NCBI GenBank assembly: GCA_019638455.1
Contig: JAHBTU010000001.1
Coordinates: 511,501-575,500 of the forward strand
Length of the DNA stretch: 64,000 nt
Direction: 5' to 3'
Origin: Saprospiraceae bacterium
GTDB lineage: Bacteria; Bacteroidota; Bacteroidia; Chitinophagales; Saprospiraceae
Numbering within the stretch: position 1 is the stretch's first letter; each line of letters opens with the position of its first letter. A program made the translations under genes and the position numbers. Shown piece after piece: positions 43,929-51,970 of this stretch. The notes beneath the pieces are model-generated. The model saw nothing but the letters and a program-made list of their open reading frames with translations. It had not been told where the DNA came from and made no database searches.

Positions 43929-45032
43929 ATGTCGTCCCAACCTCCTTTGGCTTTCATCATCTACGCCCGCGAGGACGAACCATTCCGCGCCGAACTCAAA
44001 GCCCAACTCCTACCCATGGAACGGGCAGGGCAACTGCGCGTGTGGACCGACCGCGAACTCATCGCAGGGGAGCATTGGGAGCCTGCCATCAAGGAAAAAC
44101 TCAAAAGCGCTGACATCATACTCCTGCTGGTCAGCACTGATTATTTCTCCAGCGACTACATCCACGAGGTAGAACTCAAGGAGGCCATCGAACGCCACAA
44201 CCGAGGCGAGGCCCGTGTGCTGCCCGTCATCGTGCGGCCTTGTGATTGGGAGATTGACCCGGTCGTGAGCTCCCTGCAAGTGCTGCCCACCGACGGCAAC
44301 CCCGTGAACGACCCCAGCAAGTGGCACACCCGAGAAACTGCTTGGGTGGACGTGGTGCGCGGAGTGCGCCGCACCTTGCAGCAGCTGCAAGCAGAACGCG
44401 CCCAAGCCGAGGCCGCGGCAGAAAAAAAGCGCAATGCTGCCGAGCAGCAAGCCCAAACAGAGGCGGAGCGGAGCCGCCGGGCGGAGCAGGCGCGTGCCCA
44501 AGCAGAAACGCGTGCCCAAGCAGAAGCAGAAAAACGCAGGCAAAAAGCCCTCAAAAAAGCCGAGGCCGAGGAGCAGCCATTCTTCCCGCGACGGCGTGCT
44601 TTGTATGCCTTGGGCACCGCGCTGTTGGCCGCGCTGCTCTATTGGGCTTGGCCCAAGCCTGAATATGCCGCCACATCAAGCCCGCAACACGAAGCCTTGC
44701 GTGCCGATTGGGCAGCAGCCAAACAAGCAAACACCATCCCTGCATACCGCCAATTTTTGAGCGCACACGCCGAAGGCCTTGAGCGCGACACCGCCCAACA
44801 GCAATTGGCCGCGCTCGAACAAAAATTCCTCGCGCACCGGACTGATGCCTTCAATCTGCTGAACGATGGATTGGCCTCCCCCGCATTGGCACACCTCGAC
44901 TCCATGTTGCGCATCTGGCCGGGACACTCCGCGCTGCTCGATGCGCGAACCCTAATCCAAGATGGGATGCCGCAAGAGGCCGCCGGTATGGTGAAAAAAG
45001 CGGGGATAGCGCACACAATCCCCATAAACTAA
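43929..45032 (+). CDS. TIR domain - coiled coil - transmembrane protein
   Basis: A 367-residue protein. Residues ~7-140 form a TIR domain: AFIIYAREDEPFRAEL, VWTDRELIAGEHWEPAIKEKL, ILLLVSTDYFSSDYIHEVELKEAI (the last Glu region corresponds to the NADase catalytic Glu). Residues ~150-225 are an Ala/Arg/Gln/Glu-rich coiled coil, then one membrane span (ALYALGTALLAALLYWAW) and a ~110-residue helical domain. Such proteins may deplete NAD in anti-phage signalling (family knowledge); the trigger is unknown here. Flanked by a broken toxin pair and an HNH pair. Confidence 0.85.
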   Translation: MSSQPPLAFIIYAREDEPFRAELKAQLLPMERAGQLRVWTDRELIAGEHWEPAIKEKLKSADIILLLVSTDYFSSDYIHEVELKEAIERHNRGEARVLPVIVRPCDWEIDPVVSSLQVLPTDGNPVNDPSKWHTRETAWVDVVRGVRRTLQQLQAERAQAEAAAEKKRNAAEQQAQTEAERSRRAEQARAQAETRAQAEAEKRRQKALKKAEAEEQPFFPRRRALYALGTALLAALLYWAWPKPEYAATSSPQHEALRADWAAAKQANTIPAYRQFLSAHAEGLERDTAQQQLAALEQKFLAHRTDAFNLLNDGLASPALAHLDSMLRIWPGHSALLDARTLIQDGMPQEAAGMVKKAGIAHTIPIN

Positions 45033-45104
45033 CAAGAACCCAAGCCCGAAGTGCGCTATTCCTCTCGCGTGTTGTTGGCGAGGATGCCAACAACGTCAAG
45101 AACA

Positions 45105-45509
45105 CTATTGCTTGATTTGTGCATCCTCCAGTTTTCGCCGAACAGCAATGTCCTCTGGTCGGTTGAAATCAAAAATTTGAGCCGTCGCCTCCCCGGTGGG
45201 CGTTTTGGGCAGAATTTTTCCGTGAGACAATTCAAAGTGTTCCGACCAGACATCTTTGCGGGGATTAAAAAAACGGACAAGTTGGTTTTCGACAAATGTT
45301 CCCAAATCGCTGCCTTTGTTGCCGTTGCAGATGGGACACGAAAAAGCAAGATTGTCGGGGGAGGAACTGCCGCGATGTTTGATGCTGACGATATGGTCAA
45401 TTTCAAACTGAAAACCCGCAATGTGTTGGGGTAGTAAACAGTATGCGCATTGGTAGTTTGCCCGTTCTGCGACAAACTGGCGGATGGATTCAGGTATGTA
45501 ACGGCTCAT
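45105..45509 (-). CDS. HNH endonuclease
   Basis: A 134-residue protein with the classical HNH layout: CAYCLLP, then EIDHIVSIKHRGSSSPDNLAFSCPICNGNKGS, giving both CxxC zinc pairs and the DH and N residues of the active site. It overlaps an 85-residue partner gene by 20 bp. Stand-alone HNH genes are often mobile or defence-linked; no target is predictable. Confidence 0.88.
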   Translation of the reverse strand: MSRYIPESIRQFVAERANYQCAYCLLPQHIAGFQFEIDHIVSIKHRGSSSPDNLAFSCPICNGNKGSDLGTFVENQLVRFFNPRKDVWSEHFELSHGKILPKTPTGEATAQIFDFNRPEDIAVRRKLEDAQIKQ

Positions 45510-45747
45510 GGCTCAGCAGGGTTAGTGCGTGCGCTTTGGCGGTGCGGATAATTCGTTCCAAAATAAAAAAGCCTTCCAATTCACGCGCCTCATCCTCGGT
45601 CAGTGCAGTTGAGGATTTCTTTTGCAGCAATTCACTTAGCCGTTTTTGTTTCCTTTCGGAAGGGCGATAATTGAGCACTTTTTCGGGGGATAGGCTTGCC
45701 AAAAATTCAGCCAGTTCGTCATATACATTGCTTGATTGTTGTGCCAT
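45490..45747 (-). CDS. hypothetical partner of the HNH nuclease
   Basis: An 85-residue helical protein (YDELAEFLASLSPEKVLNYRPSERKQKRLSELL...LTEDEARELEGFF). Small proteins of this type, with a SPEKVLxYRPS segment, are frequently encoded just before HNH nucleases (family impression), possibly as an antitoxin or specificity factor. Confidence 0.62.
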   Translation of the reverse strand: MAQQSSNVYDELAEFLASLSPEKVLNYRPSERKQKRLSELLQKKSSTALTEDEARELEGFFILERIIRTAKAHALTLLSHEPLHT

Positions 45748-45847
45748 GTTACCAAAAATTTATACAAAAGAAGCCTTTTTGCCTCGAAGCATCAAATCTA
45801 TTTTTCTTTTCCATCTTTGCACCACCCACCCACCAACACCGCAAAAC

Positions 45848-47110
45848 ATGAAACCTCTCCTATTGCTCGCCCTCCTGCTCGCCTTGCCCGCCGTGGCCGA
45901 GGCCCAATGCTACACTGCCTACCGCGACCGCGGCAAAGCCCTCGTGACGGAAAAAAAATACGACGAGGCCATACAAATGTTCCAAAAGGCCAAAAACTGC
46001 CAAACCGACAAACCCGCCAACGGCGACCGGGAAATAGATGCCCTCATCGCCGATGCCAACAAACGTAAGCAGCCGACACCGACCAAAACGGCCCCGCCCA
46101 CCAAGCCCGCCGGCCCGACCGAAGCGCAAAAACAAGCCGAAGCCGCCGCCCGAAAAGCCGACGACGATGCTTGGGACATCGCCCAAGGCTCCAAGACCGG
46201 CTGCCAGCGATACCTCGACAAGTACGAAAACAAAAACGGCCGCCATGTGACCAAGGCCCGGCAGTGCGTGCGCGACTACTCCGACGACGACGGCGATGGC
46301 GTGCTGAACAAAGACGACCGCTGCCCCCGCGAAAAAGGGCCCGCCAGCAACAACGGCTGCCCCCCCACCGACCCCGCCCGATGCGAAGGCTGCCCCGAAA
46401 TGGTGCTCGTGCAGGGCGGCGCCTTCACCATGGGCTGCCAGAGCAGCAGCCGCGACGGCGAATGCTACGACTGGGAAAAACCGCCCCACTCGGTGACCCT
46501 GCGCGATTTTTATATCGGCAAATATGAGGTGACCCAAGCCGAATGGCGGCGCGTGATGGGCAGCAACCCGCCGGAACTGTACAACACCGGCTGCGACCAA
46601 TGCCCGGTGGAGCGCGTTTCGTGGGATGACGTACAGGAGTTCATCCGAAAACTGAACGCCCAAACGGGCAAACAATACCGCCTGCCCACCGAAGCAGAGT
46701 GGGAATACGCCGCCCGAGGCGGCAACAAAAGCCGGGGCTACCTGTACAGCGGCAGCAACGACCTGAATGAAGTGGGGTGGTACGACGGCAACGCCAAAAC
46801 CGGCAACACGCACGGCAGCCAAAAAACGACCCGTCCCGTGGGCGCCAAAAAAGCCAACGAATTAGGCATATACGACATGAGCGGCAACGTGTGGGAATGG
46901 GTGCAGGACGACTGGCACGGCAATTTCTCCGGCGCGCCCACCGATGGACGAGCCTGGGTGGACAGTCCCAGGGCTTCCGACCGCGTGCTTCGCGGCGGCG
47001 GTTGGAACTTCACCGCGCAGCGCTGTCGCGCTGCCTTCCGCAACTGCAACGCGCCGGCGCTTCGCAGCGGCAATGTTGGCTTCCGCCTTGCCCTCCAGTT
47101 TGGAGGATAG
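45848..47110 (+). CDS. SUMF1 (FGE-sulfatase) domain protein, DGR-type variable protein
   Basis: A 420-residue exported protein: signal MKPLLLLALLLALPAVAEA, a TPR-like helix pair, a Pro/Lys/Ala linker, one thrombospondin type 3-like calcium loop (DDDGDGVLNKDDRCP), and a C-terminal formylglycine-generating-enzyme (SUMF1) domain from MVLVQGGAFTMGC to the end. The last ~45 residues (RVLRGGGWNFTAQRCRAAF, then RNCNAPALRSGNVGFRLAL) closely follow the RGGSW...NCR...NR...NVGFR pattern of DGR variable regions on C-type-lectin folds. A DGR link is supported by the downstream remnant, but no reverse transcriptase is in view. Confidence 0.85.
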   Translation: MKPLLLLALLLALPAVAEAQCYTAYRDRGKALVTEKKYDEAIQMFQKAKNCQTDKPANGDREIDALIADANKRKQPTPTKTAPPTKPAGPTEAQKQAEAAARKADDDAWDIAQGSKTGCQRYLDKYENKNGRHVTKARQCVRDYSDDDGDGVLNKDDRCPREKGPASNNGCPPTDPARCEGCPEMVLVQGGAFTMGCQSSSRDGECYDWEKPPHSVTLRDFYIGKYEVTQAEWRRVMGSNPPELYNTGCDQCPVERVSWDDVQEFIRKLNAQTGKQYRLPTEAEWEYAARGGNKSRGYLYSGSNDLNEVGWYDGNAKTGNTHGSQKTTRPVGAKKANELGIYDMSGNVWEWVQDDWHGNFSGAPTDGRAWVDSPRASDRVLRGGGWNFTAQRCRAAFRNCNAPALRSGNVGFRLALQFGG

Positions 47111-47144
47111 CCATGCCGTGCTTTCTCATGTGCTGTGGGGACGA

Positions 47145-47210
47145 GCCTAAGCCGGACAGGACGGCGCATGGCGGGAGGGACGACCGCCTGCGCGTCCTGT
47201 CGGCTTAGGC
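47145..47210. repeat. 66-bp near-perfect inverted repeat downstream of the variable region
   Basis: Left arm GCCTAAGCCGGACAGGACG and its complement (one bulged G) continue inward as CGCATGGCGG/CCGCCTGCG around a 9-nt loop, then GAGTTTTTTA. It can act as a terminator or form a cruciform of the kind known to assist DGR retrohoming. Confidence 0.75.
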
Positions 47211-47223
47211 GAGTTTTTTAGGG

Positions 47224-47242
47224 TTTGGGGCGCAGCCCCAAA
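47224..47242. repeat. short GC-rich hairpin followed by A and T runs
   Basis: TTTGGGGC, loop GCA, GCCCCAAA, then AAAAATTTTT. Immediately next to the IS insertion site. Confidence 0.6.
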
Positions 47243-47252
47243 AAAATTTTTG

Positions 47253-48484
47253 TTTTCAGGGGGTACACATTTTTTCAAGTAAAAACCCAGTCAAAGTTCT
47301 TTGACAAATCGGAAAAGAAATCTAAGGCGATGTGAAAGGCTTCGTCCCAACACTTTTGGGCCAGATGGATAGGCCCCATTTTTTCGATTTTGTCCTTTCG
47401 GAGGAATGTTTTGAGTTTGCCGACGGGGCAATAGTGTTTGACGAAACAGCCCAGGCAAAAGGTCAGGACAAACGCCGTGGCGACGATCAAGATCAGTTTG
47501 GCGATTCTGTCGGCATCCTTGATTTGGGTCTTGTGGAGTTGAAACCCCTTTGATTTGAGGTTTTTGAACATGGTCTCTATCTTGAACCGCTTTCGGTAGT
47601 AAGAGCAGGCCATGTCTCCCACATCCATGTTGGTGAGCAGGAAAATAGGTTTGTCGAAGCCTTTTTCGTGCCAGCACACGGCGTTGATGCCGTCCACGGC
47701 ATCGGGCACAAACACCGCCCGCTCGCCCTTGGCGGGCGACAGGGCATCCATGCGCGCCGTTTCGCCGCCACAGTCCACCACCCGGTCGCAGGAAGTGCGC
47801 AGGACAAACTCCCAGTGCTGGTCGGCGCACCATCGGCGCAATTGCTGCCCGTCGAACTCGCCGTCGCCCAAGAGTACCTTGCGGCAACCCTCGGGTACTA
47901 TGGGCAGCAGCGTGTGCAGCAGGTCCAAGTGCATTTGTTCGGGAAAGTGCCCCTTTTCCCCCTCCTTGACCAGCCAAACGAGCGGCAGGGCAAAGCCCCC
48001 GCACAAAACCGAGAGCATCAGGCTGCTGTGCTTGGTGCCCGTTTGGCTGCCATCGATGACGAAAACCAACTCGCCCCCCTTGGCCGCCATGCCCAAAAAG
48101 CGTTTCGCCAACGGCAGGAAGAACAACTGCCAGTCCACCCATTTGTTCCCAAGCCAGCGCTTCGCCTCTTGCAGCAGGCTGTTCTTGTTGCCCGTACCCT
48201 CGCCGTGCCGGGGCTGGCTCATGCCCTCCACCGCGCACGACTTGCTCTTCATGCAGCCGTGGACGAGGCTCGCCATCGTCTGAAGGCGGCGCAGGTGGTT
48301 GCCTCGGGGTGCAACTTCACTGGTCTTTGCCAGAAAATCCACAATATCTTTGTAGGCGCTTTTGCGCATAAGGAAGGGGGGGATTGTTGTGTCAGAAGCC
48401 ACAAAACTCCCCTTCTGTTTTCTTTTCCGTTTGTCAAAGAACTACTCCTGTTTTCTTTAGACTAAAATGTGTACCCCCTGAAAA
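47253..48484. mobile_element. complete IS element, IS4-type, 1232 bp
   Basis: The ends are perfect 21-bp inverted repeats (TTTTCAGGGGGTACACATTTT at 47253-47273 and its complement at 48464-48484). Both sides are flanked by TTTTTG (47247-47252 and 48485-48490), a probable 6-bp target duplication. One transposase gene on the minus strand fills it. Both ends and the gene are intact, so the copy is likely recent and potentially active. Confidence 0.93.
47275..48402 (-). CDS. IS4-family DDE transposase
   Basis: A 375-residue transposase with the three acidic motifs: VIDGSQTGTKH (D1), LGDGEFDGQQL (D2) and YYRKRFKIETMFKNLKSKGF, which fits the YREK signature Y-x2-R-x3-E-x6-K (catalytic Glu). It cuts and joins the ends of the surrounding element. 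Full length, with stop codon inside the left end of the IS. Confidence 0.93.
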   Translation of the reverse strand: MASDTTIPPFLMRKSAYKDIVDFLAKTSEVAPRGNHLRRLQTMASLVHGCMKSKSCAVEGMSQPRHGEGTGNKNSLLQEAKRWLGNKWVDWQLFFLPLAKRFLGMAAKGGELVFVIDGSQTGTKHSSLMLSVLCGGFALPLVWLVKEGEKGHFPEQMHLDLLHTLLPIVPEGCRKVLLGDGEFDGQQLRRWCADQHWEFVLRTSCDRVVDCGGETARMDALSPAKGERAVFVPDAVDGINAVCWHEKGFDKPIFLLTNMDVGDMACSYYRKRFKIETMFKNLKSKGFQLHKTQIKDADRIAKLILIVATAFVLTFCLGCFVKHYCPVGKLKTFLRKDKIEKMGPIHLAQKCWDEAFHIALDFFSDLSKNFDWVFT

Positions 48485-48503
48485 TTTTTGTAAAAAAACG
48501 ACT

Positions 48504-48785
48504 ATGCAAATCAAGTTTTTTACCATTCCAGTCATGGGCGGCGAGGCGCTCGCCGAGGAGCTGAACGCGTTTTTTCGCCCTGCTTGGTGTTTTCACCAAG
48601 CGCACCTCCGCGAGATGCCAGACCGAAAGCCTTTGCTCCGCCGTCGTTGTTTGGTGAGAACACCAAGCGCGACGGGAAGATTTTCTGCGGTGGAAGTGGA
48701 GTTTGGGCTGGTAGTGGGTACGGGGAGGTGTGATAAGGAGCACCTCTGTGGCTTAATTTTTGGCATACATCAGTTTAAAGAATAG
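48504..48785 (+). pseudogene. truncated DGR-type accessory gene (HRDC-like) N-terminus
   Basis: The first ~22 codons (KFFTIPVMGGEALAEELNAFF) match the N-terminus of the short HRDC-domain proteins encoded with many DGRs (FTIP...E..LN.FL). After FFR the sequence changes to a Pro/Arg-rich frame over two CTTGGTG hairpins, and the normal continuation (SFW-type motif) is absent, so the gene is probably cut by a small insertion. In the pre-IS order it followed the SUMF1 gene by about 400 bp. Recognition is from memory of the family; moderate certainty. Confidence 0.5.
48582..48667. repeat. paired CTTGGTG hairpins
   Basis: GCTTGGTG-TTTT-CACCAAGC (perfect 8-bp stem) and TTGGTG-AGAA-CACCAA bracket a 49-bp segment. 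They mark the point where the DGR-type accessory gene is lost. Confidence 0.7.
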
Positions 48786-48811
48786 TTACATCATGTTTCG
48801 CAACCCGCCTT

Positions 48812-49981
48812 ATGCCATCCTTTTTCCTAACCGCACCCGATCCCGACTATCGCATCAAAGGCTCTCGTGACCCGCTCGGGTTTCAGTCGTTGTGGCAGCA
48901 GACAGGTCGCCTCATTATCCCGCATCTGTCCACGGTCTCCAATTTTCTGCAGGATTTTCAGACGCTCGCGCTCGCGTGGCAGGTGCGCAGCGGGCAACAT
49001 TGGTCCGATGCCGAGTTTGTGTTTTTTTTTCAACGCTGGGAGCAGATGATGGCTTATGTGCGCAAGAGTATGGGTGACGAAAGAGTGCTCGGTATAGTGC
49101 GGGTACAAAAACGCTGGGGAGACGAAAAACTGCCCGTTTCGAGCGAGGCCAGCGATGTGATATTGTTGGAAAACCAGCGTGGAGTCGGTGTTTGGGGGCG
49201 CTACAACAGCCCATTTACACAAATGCGTATACTGCAAGACAGGCGTTTTGAGGAGATTTTCTCCGGGAAAATCAAGGGAATAAGTCGACTGCCTCGATTT
49301 CAGGAGTGTTTGAAAAAGTCAAAATTCAACATCGAAAAAACCGACTTGGCCGACTTTTGCTCGCTTTTCAACCTGCCCGAGGTCGAGCGGCAGTTTTGGC
49401 AACACCATTTGCTTGCCGACCATGCTCAAGATGATTTCAGGCATCAAGTATCGGCGCGGCGCGATGCTATTTCCGGCAATAATTTTTTTGCCCAATTGGC
49501 CATTCTCCGCACGGGTGCGGGAGAGGCACTCGCTCAAAAGCTGCTGGCCATAGAGCATACGGAACGATTGCTCTGCCCGCTCAGTCGAGTGTTTCGTTAC
49601 TTGCAGTCGCGTTCATTTTGGTCAAAAGACGACCTTGAGGCAGATTCCTTTATTCAAAAATGCCGGGCGTCGGCGGCCAATGTGCAATCCGAACATTTGG
49701 CTATGCCCACAGAGAAAAATGCGGAAAAACGCCAACTGCTTGCCATGTTTCATGCAAAAAGCAACTGGCAACTTGTTGAATGGCTCGCTGCCCGAAACCG
49801 CGAAGTGGCGGAACGCCGCGGTGGCGCGGCTTGGGCAGGTTTGGAAAACGGAGGCGTGGAAATCTATCATCGGGAGGGCGCGAACCACGATACTTCTTTT
49901 GACCCGCAAGACGGGCATGACAACGATTATTTTATTGGCAGTTACTTGGGGCTTTACGATGCCCTGCGGCCTCAAAACTGA
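48812..49981 (+). CDS. uncharacterised first gene of a PLD-helicase operon
   Basis: A 389-residue protein I cannot assign to a named family. Notable segments: GSRDPLGFQSLWQQTGRLII (N-terminus), ILLENQRGVGVWGRYNSPF (about residue 118) and a C-terminal AAWAGLENGGVEIYHREG with the acidic DPQDGHDNDYF. The gene order and the RDPLG-type opening recall defence loci in which a specificity protein precedes a helicase and a nuclease (inference). It ends 8 bp before the PLD gene. Confidence 0.7.
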   Translation: MPSFFLTAPDPDYRIKGSRDPLGFQSLWQQTGRLIIPHLSTVSNFLQDFQTLALAWQVRSGQHWSDAEFVFFFQRWEQMMAYVRKSMGDERVLGIVRVQKRWGDEKLPVSSEASDVILLENQRGVGVWGRYNSPFTQMRILQDRRFEEIFSGKIKGISRLPRFQECLKKSKFNIEKTDLADFCSLFNLPEVERQFWQHHLLADHAQDDFRHQVSARRDAISGNNFFAQLAILRTGAGEALAQKLLAIEHTERLLCPLSRVFRYLQSRSFWSKDDLEADSFIQKCRASAANVQSEHLAMPTEKNAEKRQLLAMFHAKSNWQLVEWLAARNREVAERRGGAAWAGLENGGVEIYHREGANHDTSFDPQDGHDNDYFIGSYLGLYDALRPQN

Positions 49982-49989
49982 CATTGAAC

Positions 49990-51966
49990 ATGGAGCAACA
50001 TCTGTTAAAAACGCAGCTGCGCGATGCTATTGGCTCCAAAAAGGTATCGGCGGCAGCATTTTTTACCTTCAATTTTGACCCAGTTTTCTTTGAAAACTAT
50101 GTGTTGCCGCTGCTGACACCGCGCCCCGACCACTTCAGCGATAGCACAATCGCCAACCAAGTGCTCTGGCGTGAAGTGCTCCGTCTGGGCGAAATGCCCG
50201 AGGTGACCGTCTATTGCGACTTTCACGCCAAGAACAACGCCGAGGCCCCGGCACTCGGCTACGAGGTGCGCTGTCTGCGGCTGCCGGAGGCCTCAAACAC
50301 GATTTGCAATTTTCACCCCAAGCACCTTTTCATCTTGCTTGAAGATGACAGTTTGATCGTGCTCACGGGATCGGGGAATATCACACCGGCGGGCTGGTGT
50401 CAAAATGTGGAGGCGTTTCACCTTCAAAAAATCTCGAAAACAGCTTGGCAGCGACCATTCACACAGCAAACCAATTTTTTGCAAAGGCAATTCAGAAGTT
50501 TGTGTAGCCTGCTGAATCTTCCTCCGAGCAAGGCCGAGCAAACCATCAACGACCGTTCGCTTCGCTATTTCTCGGACGATACGCTTTCCGGGGCGATACG
50601 GGCCGCCTATTTTTCGAGCCTGTTCGAGCCGTTTTCTGCTTTTCTCGACCGCGAGGTTTTCAAAAAAGCGAAAATCGAGCGGGCGGAGATCATATCTCCA
50701 TTTTTCAGCAACGACACCGACTGCCTCGACCTCCTACATAAAAAAGGGGTTGCGCAAATCCGTTTCCTGCTTCCCACAGCCCTGAACGACGAAATCTTGA
50801 TGGACAAAGTGGCCTTCGAGCAGCACAGCAAAAAAGGGGTGTCGTGGCACCGATGGGCAAACGGGGATTTGAACAATCGCCACAACCACGCCAAAATCTA
50901 CCGTTTTTACGACGAGCGAAACGTGTTCAGCATCATTGGCTCTGTGAATTTTACCGTTCCGGCCTGGGGCGCGTTTATACTCGAAAAACGCAACCGCGCT
51001 AATTGGGAAACTGCGGTATTGTTTACGGAAAAGACGAGTAACATGCAGCATTTACTTGCCGAGCGCGAGGAGGACACCTCCGCGATGCGTTTCGTTTCAA
51101 AAAGCGACCTTGAAAATTCAAGTGGATTTTTGGAAGAACGCGCCCGAAGAAACGCGCCCGACCTAAAATTTACGCTCGACTGGAAAGCCAAGGAACTGCA
51201 TGTCCAGTTTTTGGAAAAAAGTCGCTCTAATCTTTGTTTCAAGGGCATATTGAACGAAAATCAGCTGTTCAAAAACGACCGTATCGCGCTCGAGGCGCCG
51301 CTTTTGCGCCGTCTGGCCAAAAACTGCCTGATTGAAGTACTCGAAACGGTTGACGGGCTGAAACACACCCATTTCTATTACCCCGAGCAAAAGAACTTCG
51401 AGCACCGGCCCTTGCCGTTCCGACTGACCGCAGCCAGTATCTTGCAATGCTGGGACAAACTCGGCGACACTGGGCTTGCGCTTGCGCTCAGTATCCGGTT
51501 AGCCGAAAACACCGATGATGATACTGGAGAATTAGGCTCTGGGGCTTTAGATAGGCCTTCTTTACTCAACGAATGGGCGCAGCATTTCAACGGCTTGGTC
51601 AAGTTGGAGCGTTCATTGTTCGCCGAAAAGCGCCTCATGCGCGAACGCGAGGAACAAGACAAAAACATCTCGTGGTATTTGTTGCACAAGAGTTTTGATA
51701 CTCTGCCGACCTATCTGGACGAGTTGCGGGACCAATACGAAGAAGGCAAAATTTACGGCACGTTTTACTGGACCGTGCTACAAATCGTATCCCAGAATTT
51801 CTACGAAGCCGCAGCCGAGCGCTTGGGCAGGTCGGACGACGGCAAGCGTTTCAGAGAAATAGGGACCGAATTGACAAAGGCCGCGACCGAGTGCCTGAAA
51901 AAACTCGGTGTGCACGAAACCGAAAAATGGGATTGGCTCCGTGAAAAACTCAAAGCAAGCATTTGA
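49990..51966 (+). CDS. phospholipase D-fold nuclease
   Basis: A 658-residue protein with two PLD half-motifs: FHPKHLFIL...TGSGNITPAGW (residues ~105-135) and NHAKIYRF...IGSVNFTVPAWG (residues ~300-325), each with HxK and GSxN but with the usual Asp replaced, as in many PLD nucleases. The C-terminal ~300 residues are helical and unassigned. A TTG 6 bp upstream is an alternative start. It ends 4 bp before the helicase ATG, indicating coupled translation. Predicted to cut DNA. Confidence 0.87.
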   Translation: MEQHLLKTQLRDAIGSKKVSAAAFFTFNFDPVFFENYVLPLLTPRPDHFSDSTIANQVLWREVLRLGEMPEVTVYCDFHAKNNAEAPALGYEVRCLRLPEASNTICNFHPKHLFILLEDDSLIVLTGSGNITPAGWCQNVEAFHLQKISKTAWQRPFTQQTNFLQRQFRSLCSLLNLPPSKAEQTINDRSLRYFSDDTLSGAIRAAYFSSLFEPFSAFLDREVFKKAKIERAEIISPFFSNDTDCLDLLHKKGVAQIRFLLPTALNDEILMDKVAFEQHSKKGVSWHRWANGDLNNRHNHAKIYRFYDERNVFSIIGSVNFTVPAWGAFILEKRNRANWETAVLFTEKTSNMQHLLAEREEDTSAMRFVSKSDLENSSGFLEERARRNAPDLKFTLDWKAKELHVQFLEKSRSNLCFKGILNENQLFKNDRIALEAPLLRRLAKNCLIEVLETVDGLKHTHFYYPEQKNFEHRPLPFRLTAASILQCWDKLGDTGLALALSIRLAENTDDDTGELGSGALDRPSLLNEWAQHFNGLVKLERSLFAEKRLMREREEQDKNISWYLLHKSFDTLPTYLDELRDQYEEGKIYGTFYWTVLQIVSQNFYEAAAERLGRSDDGKRFREIGTELTKAATECLKKLGVHETEKWDWLREKLKASI

Positions 51967-51970
51967 ACCT

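Noticed and set aside
45860..46822. 320-aa minus-strand frame opposite the SUMF1 gene
   Set aside because: High-GC antisense frame; the plus-strand protein has a signal peptide and a recognisable domain.
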